The notes below the pieces were generated by a model. It worked only from the letters and a program-made list of their open reading frames with translations, did no database searches and was not told the DNA's origin. This document shows, piece by piece, positions 43,687-54,400 of a DNA stretch of 64,000 bases; position 1 is the first letter of the stretch, and every line of letters begins with the position of its first letter. The stretch comes from Owenia fusiformis (taxonomy: Eukaryota; Annelida; Polychaeta; Sabellida; Oweniidae). The translations under genes and the position numbers were made by a program. The stretch covers positions 33,994,109 to 34,058,108 of the forward strand of contig CAIIXF020000002.1 of NCBI GenBank assembly GCA_903813345.2. Reading direction: 5' to 3'.

Positions 43687-44934
43687 TTAGGGCTTCCCGA
43701 GTTCGTCTCTAACTGCCATCAATGATAAGCCTCCTAGGTTCTGGCCAGTCCACTTAGTGGTGTCGGTTGATGCTGGGTCATTCAGACGTAAGCCGTTCCC
43801 GCTTAAAGGGTCGAAAGGGTTGCATTCCCCTAGCTTATTCGAGCCGGTGGTCATTAGTGCTGCCTTCAGTTGCTCGTTCTGGGTAAACTTAAGCCTATTA
43901 CCTTTGGTAAGAAATTCCTTGAGGCAATCTGGCCATTTACCGACGTTTGCACCCATATCAAGGCCCCGGATAATACGTCTGCAATCCTGTGGGTTTTTCG
44001 CCGTAAGTATTGATTCTGCGATCTTGACGTTATCGAAGGCTATGGCTTTTTGGAAGGCAATGTACTGTGTAAGTGACTTAAAGATTACTCCATTTTCGCT
44101 AAAAGATGAGTAAAAATTTGGTCCAAGAGGACTAGTGTCACTATTATAAAGCATGAGATCGTCATTCTTTATATACGTGTTGTCAAAAGGGGCAAAAGCC
44201 GCTGGCAGTGTGTGCAAAGTATCCACTCGAAATTTCACGCCCTCTAAGATCAGATTGTCGGCAAATAGCGAGGCTCGCATATTCATGGCCTTTGCCTTTT
44301 TGAAGATAGGATACAAGATCTTCCTATTGGTTTCCACTTCGTACGGTAGGCTTTCACTGATTATGTATCTCCCCGGGACGTCTTTAAGAGTAAAGCGTTT
44401 GTTCCAAACACGTTCGAGGTCCTGGAACCAATTGAACTTGGCAGTAATCGTGCGTGTGTATTTAAAGTTTTTCTTGGGGCCCAGGGGTATCCTGTGTACT
44501 CTCTCAAAACGCATTTCCGTAGGGTCGACATTAAGTTTTGTCCTTATGAACTCGCGAATTACATCTTCACATATCTCACCCTCTGCCTCAGGAATGTTGG
44601 CGAAGTGCAAAGCACTGCGACGTGAATATATGTCCATATCCACCTGTTTTGCGTGGAGGGCGTCAATGGCCTTGTTTAATTGTCGCAGGCTGTTATTAGA
44701 TGATTGAGAACTCTCATCAGCTTGTTTCTCAAGAGCGGCGATGCGAGTTTCGAGGGCTAGGATATCCTTTTTATTCTCCGTAGCTAAATCCTGCGCATAT
44801 CCAATAGCCTGTTTCACATCTGCAAGTTCCTTCTTGAATTCGTTTGTCAATTTGACAGTCTGTGCTTCCAAAACAGTATTTAGTTGTTCCAGCGTAACTC
44901 CAGAGCTGGAGCTCTGCCTATCGTGTTTACCCAT
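43687..44934 (-). CDS. LINE A ORF1: coiled coil + RRM-like/CTD + NADAR domain (415 aa)
   Basis: Residues about 14-100 form a heptad-rich coiled coil. Residues about 105-175 (YSRRSALHFANIPEAEGEIC, FERVHRIPLG, YTRTITAKF) are an RRM-like domain and about 175-235 a C-terminal RNA-binding domain (YIISESLPYEV, RKILYPIFKKAK), as in L1 ORF1p, the RNA-coating chaperone. Residues about 261-413 resemble NADAR/YbiA-like proteins: QYIAFQKAIAF, KW (W334), RLKFTQNEQLKAALMTTGS, FDP..GNG and LGGLSLMAVRDEL. NADAR proteins act on riboflavin-pathway intermediates or ADP-ribose-type molecules. By eye, the Glu usual in 'S.E[HQ]Y' is Thr289 and the Trp of 'D..WG.G' is Ser378, so activity is doubtful. The frame has no stop or gap. 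Confidence 0.88.
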   Translation of the reverse strand: MGKHDRQSSSSGVTLEQLNTVLEAQTVKLTNEFKKELADVKQAIGYAQDLATENKKDILALETRIAALEKQADESSQSSNNSLRQLNKAIDALHAKQVDMDIYSRRSALHFANIPEAEGEICEDVIREFIRTKLNVDPTEMRFERVHRIPLGPKKNFKYTRTITAKFNWFQDLERVWNKRFTLKDVPGRYIISESLPYEVETNRKILYPIFKKAKAMNMRASLFADNLILEGVKFRVDTLHTLPAAFAPFDNTYIKNDDLMLYNSDTSPLGPNFYSSFSENGVIFKSLTQYIAFQKAIAFDNVKIAESILTAKNPQDCRRIIRGLDMGANVGKWPDCLKEFLTKGNRLKFTQNEQLKAALMTTGSNKLGECNPFDPLSGNGLRLNDPASTDTTKWTGQNLGGLSLMAVRDELGKP

Positions 44935-46810
44935 CGGAATTTATGAATGTTTGTAGTATACGAGTATATGAAGTTTATGCTTACGGGAGAATGCTCCTTA
45001 CGACATATACGTGTAGCGTGTGAGTGTTCCAGTTGAGAGTTCTCCCTTATAATCACACGCCTCGTAGGTTCATAAAAGAGAGAATATATGTCAGAATATA
45101 TGAAATTTCGATTACCTGCTTCAGTAATGTTCCTGACCATATATCATATAGACATATCCAAAGATAATATCCAAATTTTTTCCGTTTGAATGTATAATCC
45201 AGATGTTGTGTGATTTTACGCCTGGGTGAATAAACGAAAATTTTGTCCACGTGTACAATTATGTATCATCCAGAAACGTCGATTCTTTACTCAATATTCC
45301 ATATTTTGGTCAGATAAAGATACCAAACTGCGCTACATATGTTCCGATTATAGGTAATCTAAAGATTTAGTCCGTAACCATCCAGACTTCCATACAGGTC
45401 TTGAAATTAGCGGAGCTATCACAAATCACTCATGTCCGGTCGCCATCTTGAAATCTTCTATCATCAAATATTAATATTAAGTCTTAATATGGTTGCTATA
45501 GCAACATGGGGGTAGGGGTGGGCGGGTCAGGTACCAATTTTTCTAATTATGAAAAGATCTAAAGTGTTATTTTATTAATTTTTCTTTCTTTTAAATGATC
45601 AAAATGTTTGGGAAATTGTTGAATTTATTCAGCATAATGTTAACCAAGTACAAATAGTGACATTACGCACTGTGATGTCATAATACCACCTTTCAATAGT
45701 CACAAATTCAAATACAGTCACAGTCAAGAAATTACGAAAATGGCTACAATTCTCACCTGATAACAGAAGGCCTTGCGTTTGGTGGCCTTATTTCATACTA
45801 CGCTTGGACTCACAGCCACGCAAAACGTATGCTACCATGAGGAAAGTATATAAGGAGTATATATCAGGTAGAACTATAATTATGAGGTGGCAGAAGAGAT
45901 TTAAAAGAGATGATTCGACCCTGGATGACAACTCCAAGCATGGGAGGCAAAAACTCCACAAGTCACAGTGGAAGAAATTGCCAAGAGTGTTTGACCTGAC
46001 AGGCATCAAAAGTACATAACATGCAAAGGGCAATATTTTGAGAAAATGTGAAATGGGACACTGTGCATTATACATCCATTAAATCTAGGGTGTGCTCATA
46101 GTAATTAAGTATCTTAAAATGTATTTTTGAGCATACTTATTATAGCTACACAAAATAGTATTTTGTGATTAATCATTTCATATTTTCTATTTTTTATTCC
46201 TTTTGACGTGACTGTATAACCTGCCCCGCCCTATCCAAACTCACCAACTTGATTTTATTATAACATCGATATAGTTTTGTGAATCAATATGAAAATTTGT
46301 AGAATCATCAAAATGTCTCTAAGGAACATTTACTGGAAATTTCATGGAAAAAATCAATTATTGATAAAGTTAGAGCATATAGTGCATTACTTCTGGGACA
46401 ACCCTCGTACTTTAGTATATACACTATTGTTCACTTCAACTTGATTGTAAGATAATGTGACACCAAGTGCGATCACTGCTGCTTTTGGGTTTAATGTCTA
46501 AAACAGTATCAGAACTCTCCCGTTTTGCTCCTACCCACATGTCTTCTGTTTTGTTCTTATTGATTTGTAGACCTGAACACTTTTCAAAGTTTTCTAATAT
46601 TTCCATTACTCGTTTTGCTGATGCTTCATCTTAACTGAATACTGTTGTATCGTCAGCATATTGTGTCACCCGAGCTTCAAAATCGTTTGTTATGTTGATA
46701 CCTTCTATATCATTATCTGACCTTAATGCTATACTCAATACTTGTGCAACCATTATAAATAGAATGTCTGATATTGGGTCACCTTGTCGCACACCACGCT
46801 CCACCCTTAA

Positions 46811-48958
46811 GAAAAAAGCCATGATGGTAACCATGGTATTTCATGGTACGTCCATGGTAATCCATGGTTTTCCATGGAAATTCATGGTTTTTCATGGTAT
46901 TTTCCATGGAAATTCATGGAAGCCCATGGTAATATTCCATGGATATTTACAATGATTTACCATGGTAATTAGTGGTTTGATAATTGTTTTTTCATGGACA
47001 TGTCATGTTTTTACCATGGCACTTGAGTTGTAAAATCAACAATTTGGCAGGTTTTGATTTTACAAAAATCTTCCAAATTGAATCAATGTTTTAACGAATG
47101 AATCAGAGCTGGATTGAGACTAATCATAGAGAGAAGAATACTAGTATGATGTCCCCCTCAAATTTTTGGGAAAGTCAACCTTCTTAACAGAAGCTGGTTT
47201 CAGGCCTGAAATACAACCATGTTTTTTCCAATCTGAATATATGTTTATTCCATTCTGTATATAGTGTCATATGACAAAGAACTTTTTATTAAATAATTTT
47301 TGAATTGATGATTTGACCCCACAATTAGATTTAATAATTTGTTTGCTGGGATTTGCTATCATTAAACTTTGGCACAAATGTAAAAAAGACAAAATAATTG
47401 ATGAAATCAGCTCACCGGATTCTCTTATTGCAGACTGAATAAACGTTTTTACTAGTAAATCCTGTTTGGTTTTATTTGATCAACAATGAGTTTTTGACTT
47501 GCACTGTCTACATTCACAGACAATAATAATTACTGAAGAGGGAGCACTAGAAAGAGTAAGATTATCATATATAATAACAATTAAGATCAGAATATTTAAG
47601 AATTATGCAAATGAACTATTATAATCTGTCGCAAAGAGATTAATTTTTTAACATTAATTTGAGAGTTAAGACACCTAATTAACTATGAATAATGGCAACC
47701 AAATATTTAAAAATTATGCAAATGATTATATATTCCTATTCAAAGACAATTCAATATTTATTACTATGATTCATGTTTTAAGCCAAATGGTGTTGTTAAC
47801 CCCCCTCCCTCCTTCATGCAACTACTTTTTAAATGGATTATATATAACATTCTTACCTAGACAAATTTAATTTTGATCACTTAGGTATTACATTTCAGTT
47901 TGCAGCCATAGACTTGTGTTTAATCCCCAATCTCAAGTCAAATTTCTGAAAAAGTATATACTTTCTGTGGATTTTTCAGATAATATGCTTGTCACAGAAA
48001 ATTTCATTTAGAAACTAATGTATTATTCTTTTTTCTGCATCCAAAAGACCAAAAATAGCCCATGGAAAACCATGGACTTTTAAAAGATCAAAAGAATAAC
48101 CATGGAAAACCATGGACATTTAAAAGATCAAAAGAATAACCATGGGAAACCATGGCTTTTGATTGCACTTTCTGAAACATCAAAGAAATAACCATGGAAA
48201 AACATGGTTTTCGATTGCAATCAACCAACTTCCATGGCTTTTGATTGCAGTTTCCTCAACTTCAAAGAAAGAAACCACGGTTTTGATCGCATTCTCAAAT
48301 GTAAGAAATTAGTTATTTATTTATTAAATTATTGATTTTTATAACTGAAAATTAAAGAAAGTAATGAAACAAAACAGAGCTTAGGCTAGTTTGACTTAAT
48401 CTTTTTCAAAGGTTAGAAGTGTTTGGCCTCAAAAATAAGCAATCTCTATCTAGTCTTGATCCAAAAGCCCTTTCCACAATTCTCTTTGAAATCTTATGGC
48501 CTACTCTGTGCTGATTAACTGCATTGTCATATTTCTTAATAGAAAAGTTACATAATTTTCACATATTTTCTCATTTGTAAGGAAGCTGAGTTTAACATTC
48601 GATGAATGCTCTTGCTAAACCTAAGAACCCGGGCCTAAGAAATGAAATGTTCACCCTTTTTTCTCAATGATAAGTCTCACATCAATACATTCATTTTGGA
48701 GATTTTGGTAAATACAAATCCTACCAAAATTGTTGATTTTACAACTCCATGTGTTACAGTAAAAACCATGACACATCCATGAAAAACCAATTACCAAACC
48801 ACTAATTACCATGGAAAATCATGGTAAATATCCATGGAAAATTACCATGGGCGTCCATTAATTTCCATGGAAAATCATGAATTTCCATGGAAAACCATGG
48901 ATTACCATGGACGCACCATGGAATACCATGGAATATCATGGTTACCATGTTTTTTTTC
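46811..48958. mobile_element. CCATGG-rich TIR element at a TTAA site (non-autonomous)
   Basis: Inverted repeats of about 230 bp (46811-47045 and about 48735-48958) begin GAAAAAA and are packed with CCATGG/TCATGG, about 14 per arm. Both ends abut TTAA (46807-46810 and 48959-48962), or CTTAAG if the outer C/G are counted. Another CATGG cluster with two tandem AAAAGATCAAAAGAATAACC units lies at 48056-48300. About 1.7 kb of the interior has no frame with a recognisable domain. TTAA is used by piggyBac- and Kolobok-type elements; the ends do not fit piggyBac well. It splits the reverse transcriptase of LINE B. Confidence 0.82.
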
Positions 48959-48964
48959 TTAAGG

Positions 48965-49664
48965 GCATTTTAAAAAATTCAGATGCTTTCCCATTATTCA
49001 AAATTGTGCTTTCGAGGTTATTATGAAGAGCCTTAATAAAATTAATAAAAATTGGACCAAAGTTAAATTTTTGTAATGTTTTCAACATGAATGACCAATT
49101 AATACTGTCAAACGCTTTTTTGAAGTCAATTGGTAGGAATATTCCATTCTTATTGTTATCTTTGGTAAATTCCATAAGATCTTTCATTAATCGTATACTT
49201 TGTCCAATAAATCTACCCTCTACATAGCCAGTTTGATCTTCGTGTATGATTTTTGGTAAAATTTTCCTGAGTCTTTCACTAAGTACCTTTGTGCATATTT
49301 TATAATCATAATTTAAAAGGGTAATAGGCCTCCAATTTTCTAAATGCTGTTTATTTTTTTTTTTTAGGAATGAGTGAGATAATACCTCTTTTTGTGATAT
49401 TGATGCTTCTCCCTTTATTAATAAGAAATTAAAACTTTTAATCAAATCCTCTTTGATGAAATCCCAAAATGTAAGGTAAAATTCAACTGTTAACCCATCA
49501 CAGCCTGGGGTTTTATTTTTCTTTAATGATTTTAATGCATGTAAGCATTCTTTTTCAGTTAACTGTTGTTCACAACTATTCTTATCTACCTCACTTATTG
49601 TTGGTATATTATCATTTAAAAATTCCCTTTCATATTGTGGATTACTTTCTCTTTTACTGTACAA
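48965..49664 (-). pseudogene. LINE B reverse transcriptase, first half (palm/fingers)
   Basis: About 232 codons of open frame with KKNKTPGCDGLTVEFYLTFW, NWRPITLLNYDYKICTKVL, DQTGYVEGRFIGQSIRL and LPIDFKKAFDSINW. It is cut off by the CCATGG-rich element after FFKMPL, and resumes at 46806 with RVERGVRQGDP and QYADDTTVFS. Confidence 0.85.
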
Positions 49665-50344
49665 ATCTTTATAATATTATCTTTCTGTTTCTAATATTTC
49701 TGAACTTTCTGTTACTAACTTTCCTTGCTTGTTATATATTGAGTTTATTACCTTCTTTGTAAATTTTTTTTCCTAAGTTCAGAAAATACTTGAGATTTTC
49801 TCCATATTCACACCAGTTTGCTTTGCTCCTTATCATACCGCTCCTTGTTCGTCTATCTTGTATTATTTCAACCTTAAGTTTCGATCTATTGTATTGCATT
49901 AAAGTGTTCTCATTTTTATTTTTATCTAATTCCAACTGTGCTTTATTCAATTCAACCAAAGCTTCTTTCTCTTCATTTTTCCTTTCTCTGGCCTTGTTCT
50001 TACTAAATTTCTGAGTAAGTTACATCAATAAATTTTATTTTTGCTTCCTCAATTGCTTTTTGCATACTCTCTAAGTATTTGGGGTCTCTATCAAACATAG
50101 CATTATATTTCCAGAAACCTGGTCCACGTTCTGTGAAGTCCTTAGGAATGTAGTTTAAAACAGCTGCATGATGGTCAGAGGAAGGGCCCCATATACACTA
50201 CGTTAAATGCAATCACACACGGTGCTTCCGGGTTAACTCATACCCCATTCTTAAAAACCTCCAACGGCAGGAAAGCTGATCATTTTATCAATCAAGTGTT
50301 TAAAAGTTCTCCTGTCTTCCTCTTACAACTCATTTCTACATTAG

Positions 50345-50772
50345 TGCCGGGAGGGCTGCATGCTATCTCCAGCATTATTTTCAGTTTATGTGAATGATTT
50401 AGTGTCTGACATCAACGGTCTGCAATGTGGAGCACAAATAGAGGTCCAGAACATAGGCATCCTCCTTTATGTTGATGACATGGCACTTATTGCAAGCCCA
50501 ACAGATAATTTACAATGGATGCTAAACACTACATAAATGGTGCCGCGAGTGGAAACTTTTGATTAATCCTCGAAAATCCAAAATAGTTCACTATCGTCCA
50601 AAATTAAACCCAATGTCGTACTATGCCTTTAAATGTAGAGACTTCGATCTGCAGTATACTGACACTTCATAATAACTCGGGATCTGGCTACAAGAGCATG
50701 TAGATTCAACACATCCGATCAAAGAAATTGCAAAATCGGCTATTAGGGCTTTCAGTGTGATAATCAGTAAAT
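50345..50772 (+). pseudogene. Reverse transcriptase relic of another LINE family
   Basis: Broken frames on the + strand carry GCMLSPALFSVYVNDLVSDI, then GILLYVDDMALIASP (the YxDD box, here YVDD). After a frame change comes KWCREWKLLINPRKSKIVHY, and later LGIWLQEHVDSTHPIKEIAK. This is the palm-to-thumb region of a CR1/Jockey/RTE-like LINE. It lies directly beside the 5' truncation point of LINE B. Confidence 0.75.
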
Positions 50773-51146
50773 ACAGGGTGGTCAAAAAACGGCAACTCTG
50801 TATTTGCCTCATATCTCATATTAGAAAACTCAAAAGTTCTAAAAATGTAAGTACATCATAGCACACTCAAAATATTGATTGAGAATGTGCATAATACTTA
50901 CGCCTCATCCAATATTTGTTTCTCGAAAAGGTATTCTGCCATATCCAACTTTTGATCATCCAGTTTTTGTATAATATTGCCCTTTAAATGACATATTGTT
51001 CTAGCGTTCATCGTTACAGTCATAACAACAGTACAGTGTATGATTTAGTATGTATTGATATGTATTTTAACAAGTCAAATTCATCATAACTAAAATTAGA
51101 AATATTCTATGTATTAGTTTAAATGTGTGATGTGTGTTTCTCATCG

Positions 51147-51408
51147 TTATACAAAATCTTCACATCCTTCTGGGACAACGGTACTGTTAATGCATTTTGT
51201 CGTATCACGCGTGTTTATTAAAACCTCGCACCGTAACCTTTGATTTTCCTCAGAGAAGATATAATCTGCTACACACGAACTATATCTGAACTCTGTTGTA
51301 TCCGTACATAGCCTTCTACAATGTGTTTGTGCGTTCCTATATAATTCACCATCCACTTTACTCAATTTTGGCAGATCTGGGATATCATTGTCTTCGCAGG
51401 AATCAGAG
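51147..51408 (-). CDS. Right VWD gene exon 14 (C8-like, C-terminus)
   Basis: Acceptor TTCCAG, phase 2 in. It ends with [10 protein letters not shown] and TAA (51147-51149), two residues shorter than the left paralogue. Cysteine spacing is conserved ([22 protein letters not shown]). Confidence 0.87.
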
Positions 51409-54400
51409 CTGGAATTATTATTTAAGATAGATATATAGGATAATTTGACAAATGTTCAGTCTAAAAAGTTAAATTATTTGAATTAGTACACATCGAGAAA
51501 ATGGAAAACATGAAACCTCAATAGCGTCGCCACACGTACGTCAAGTACGCACAGGCGTACTCTCAACTTTTAAAGAAAATAATAATTTCCGAGACCAATT
51601 ATGATGAAATTATTTCAAAAACATAAAAATCTGTGAACATTTACAACGACTTCTTTTTGATTCATCATTCTGTTGTGTAAATATGAATACAGAATAGATT
51701 TGGAAATAATTTCTTGGCATAGATCTCTAATATGGACGTAAGAGATCTCATATAGAATTGACTAGGGTTGACTAGGGTCCGAGTTAACTAGGGTCCGAGT
51801 TGACCAATTACCAATCTGAAGATAATGCACCTCATACGGAAATAAAGTTGGCACATTAAACGCACCGAAAGTTGATAATTGAAAGCACCATCGAACTCAT
51901 ATGAACACATAAAATGATCTTGCGAAGCTTAAGTCAATGAACCTCTTTCTCATATAGTGGACGTTACCCCTTTATAACAAATTGGATGAATTGTTTTTAT
52001 TTTCATTATTTTCACCAAGAAGGATGTCGATTTGTATTCCATACCTGATGAGGTTTCAGGGACATATCAACCGGGAATATATTCCATATCCGGGCAAATA
52101 TTTTTCGTATGTCGCGCTCACACGATAATCCGGGTCATATAAATCATTTGCCCCGCATAAGCCGTTCTCTGGCTATATGTCCCGCCCCTATGGCTGGCCA
52201 AGTGGTACAAAGTTACGTCGTTATGTTTACGACCGTGAGGTCGTAAATGTAAAACCGGAAGAACGTAAAAATACGTCCTTAAGGTCGTTATTTTCGGTTC
52301 CAACATCGTAAATAAACGACCACAAGAACGTAAATGTACGACCATAAGGTCGTTCATTTACGTCAGTAATGTCGTAATAACACAGTAGTGAGGTCGTAAA
52401 TTTACGTCAGTAAGGCCGTATAACACGGTCGTAAGGTCGTAAATTTATGTCAGTAAGGTCGTATAACGCGGACGTAAATTTACGTCAGTAAGGTCGTAAT
52501 AACACGGTAGTGAGGTCGTAAATTTACGTCAGTAAGGTCGTATAACACGGTGGTAAGGTCGTAAACTTACGTCAGTAAGGTCGTATAACACGGTCGTAAG
52601 GTCGTAAATTTACGTCAGTAAGGTCGTAATAACATGGTAGTGAGGTCGTAAATTTACATTTCGACTATGAGGTCGTTAATTTACGTTCTTGGAACCGATA
52701 ATAACGACCTTAAGGACGAAAATAAACGACCTTATGGTCGTATATTTACGTTCTTGCGGTCGTACATTTACGAACTTTCGGTCGTAAACATAACGACGTA
52801 ACTTTGTACCACTTGGCCAGCCATACGCCCTGGGAATTCACGTCATAATTATTTCTGCACTGAACTAAACAAAAGACAAAAATAGAAGACGAATGAACAG
52901 AGCAAAATGTAAGATTTGAAATGAATGGTGTTGATAATTCTTAGAAATCACCGCTGCAAATGAGCATGCAACAAAGAAAACGCGTTTATATTTCGGAGTA
53001 CTCAATGATTACTTGGCTACCAAGGGTGAACTTCGGTCTATAGAAAATCTGGAACCAGAAGACATTCTTATTATTTCAAACCTCATCAGGTATTGAATGC
53101 AACAGATATGCACGGTCGGTTTGGATACAGGGAATATCCCTTGGTATATCCAATTTATCTTCCCCTGGTCCCTACGGGAAGATATATTGTATATCCCTCT
53201 GGATATTCCCCATAACCAAAACCTCCAAGTGCATAACCCCTATGTATCCAAATATTTACCTGTTTGTTAGTAGTAATATCCAGTTAATAAAAAGCGAATC
53301 GGTCACAGTTATATACATCCAATGGCTCCAATGATTGTACGAAAAAACCTCGTTTTAGCAACCAGGACGTTATCACAACGCAAGCAAAACGTTATGAAAT
53401 TCGCCAGATAATCTCCTTGTTTTTAAAGTGAAGTATATTGTAATTCTCAATCGATTAACGGAGCTGCTGGATACATTTGCTCGTGACTGACTAGCTTCTC
53501 TGCAACCGGATGTTACCATAAACATACGGGTAAACTATTGAGATAAAAATTAACATCTCTGTTGATGAAACTAATTTGTTTTCTGACTAAGGCTCATCCA
53601 TTTTGTTATAAAGACGCGACATCTTTATATCCAGATAGGGACTCTGAAACTTGACGGACGCACACTGTAAGATTCGACTAGCTACGCCTCTTAACATGGA
53701 CATAAAGTTGTGTTTTAAACATACTCGTCATCATATAATGGTAGTGAATCGGTATTCTTCCAGCTATTGCCAATCAGCGTCCCTTTGTTGTCTCTGCTTT
53801 TCACTCTTGCACCTGTTTTCGTAACGTAATCGTCATCAACAATACCATTGTAGTTTCCGCACATACCTACATGTACAATGTTTATTTGGATTTAATCAAG
53901 TAGAGATGCAGATTTTGAAACCCAATTAAGATTTCCACTTGTAGTTGTAGACAGTCTTAACCCCCCCTCTCACACCAAACTAGTTCTTACCCGTTCTTGC
54001 CAGTCCTACGAAAACGTAGTAAAACGGGCTCAATCTGGCTGTGGTCGGGAAATATGTCTAAAATAATTAGCTACTTCGTTCATAAACAGTCTTCAATACG
54101 TCCATCTCATTTGCAGTTCGTTCTGATCGCACCAAGTCGTAATGCAACGTCGTATAACGTGTACCTTTGGCTAGAAGGTCATCATGACCTGATTACAGAA
54201 CGGTTTGGTTGTCATCGAATTTTGAACGTTGTAGCTACGTTCATTCAGTTCGCACACAGTTTAAAACCGATTCGGCAACGTTTTGAAGAACGCAGTGACA
54301 ACTGGTTCTGGTGTGATAGCTATTTTTGTTTATTCGTTCATATGCAGTTTTTAATAGGTTCATCTCGTCTTAATTCCGTCTGCAGTATGTTGGTATCAAG

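Larger units (their letters stand above)
36420..45463 (-). mobile_element. LINE A: two-ORF L1-like LINE with NADAR-fused ORF1
   Basis: On the - strand from 45463: about 530 bp 5' leader, ORF1 (44934-43687), a 3.2-kb spacer, ORF2 (about 40458-36835, frame continuing to 36607), a short 3' region and a poly-A tail (seen as T12 near 36419-36431). A likely target duplication TCAAATATT flanks it (36411-36419 and 45464-45472). The total is about 9.0 kb. It is inserted in the mariner element, so it is the youngest layer of the stack. ORF1 and nearly all of ORF2 are open, so it is a recent copy. Confidence 0.82.
36290..46407 (+). mobile_element. Mariner/Tc1-type DNA transposon, split by LINE A
   Basis: Inverted ends CGAGGGTTGTCCCAGAAGTA (36290) and its reverse complement (46407) are flanked by TA on both sides. 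About 37 bp of the ends match (through GCACTATATGCTCTAACTTT). Without LINE A the element is about 1.06 kb. Near 45739-46010 on the + strand a broken N-terminal transposase can be seen: ALRLVALFHTTLG, TIIMRWQKRFKRDDSTLDDN, a helix-turn-helix as in mariner transposases, with early stops. The catalytic core is not visible. It sits in LINE B. Confidence 0.85.
35591..50188 (-). mobile_element. LINE B: old 5'-truncated L1-like LINE split by two later insertions
   Basis: Reading the - strand from 50188: the end of an L1-type endonuclease (SDHHAAVLNYIP, GPGFWKYNAMF), then reverse transcriptase (GCDGLTVEFYLTFW, NWRPITLLNYDYKI, LPIDFKKAFDSINWSF), GVRQGDPISDILF, QYADDTTVFS. After that come KLNIWKQRNLTSEGKIQIIK and a C-terminal part (EWHAAGINKINDLLN) down to 35591. 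Two segments in the middle are later insertions (46811-48958 and 36290-46407). Removing them restores in-frame junctions (KMPLRVERGV and TKVEAMKSKL). Several stops and frame changes show it is dead. It is related to, but clearly different from, LINE A. Confidence 0.85.
52040..53242. mobile_element. Composite foldback insertion absent from the left paralogue
   Basis: The left gene reads ATTTGTATTCAAATATTTTA at the same intron position. Here the sequence is split, with TGTATTC (52033-52039) before and TGTATCC (53243-53249) after, an imperfect target duplication. Inside, ATACCTGATGAGGTTT (52041) pairs with AAACCTCATCAGGTAT (ending 53093). A second inverted element (52190-52824) is nested in it, and a palindromic MITE (53109-53232) follows. 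Confidence 0.75.

Noticed and set aside
44153-44707. 184-codon frame antisense to LINE A ORF1
   Set aside because: It is a shadow of the ORF1 coding sequence in reverse; no independent domain.
52350-52665. Regularly spaced repeats resembling a CRISPR array
   Set aside because: The units are contiguous diverged satellite repeats without unique spacers, in a eukaryotic intron, inside a TIR element.
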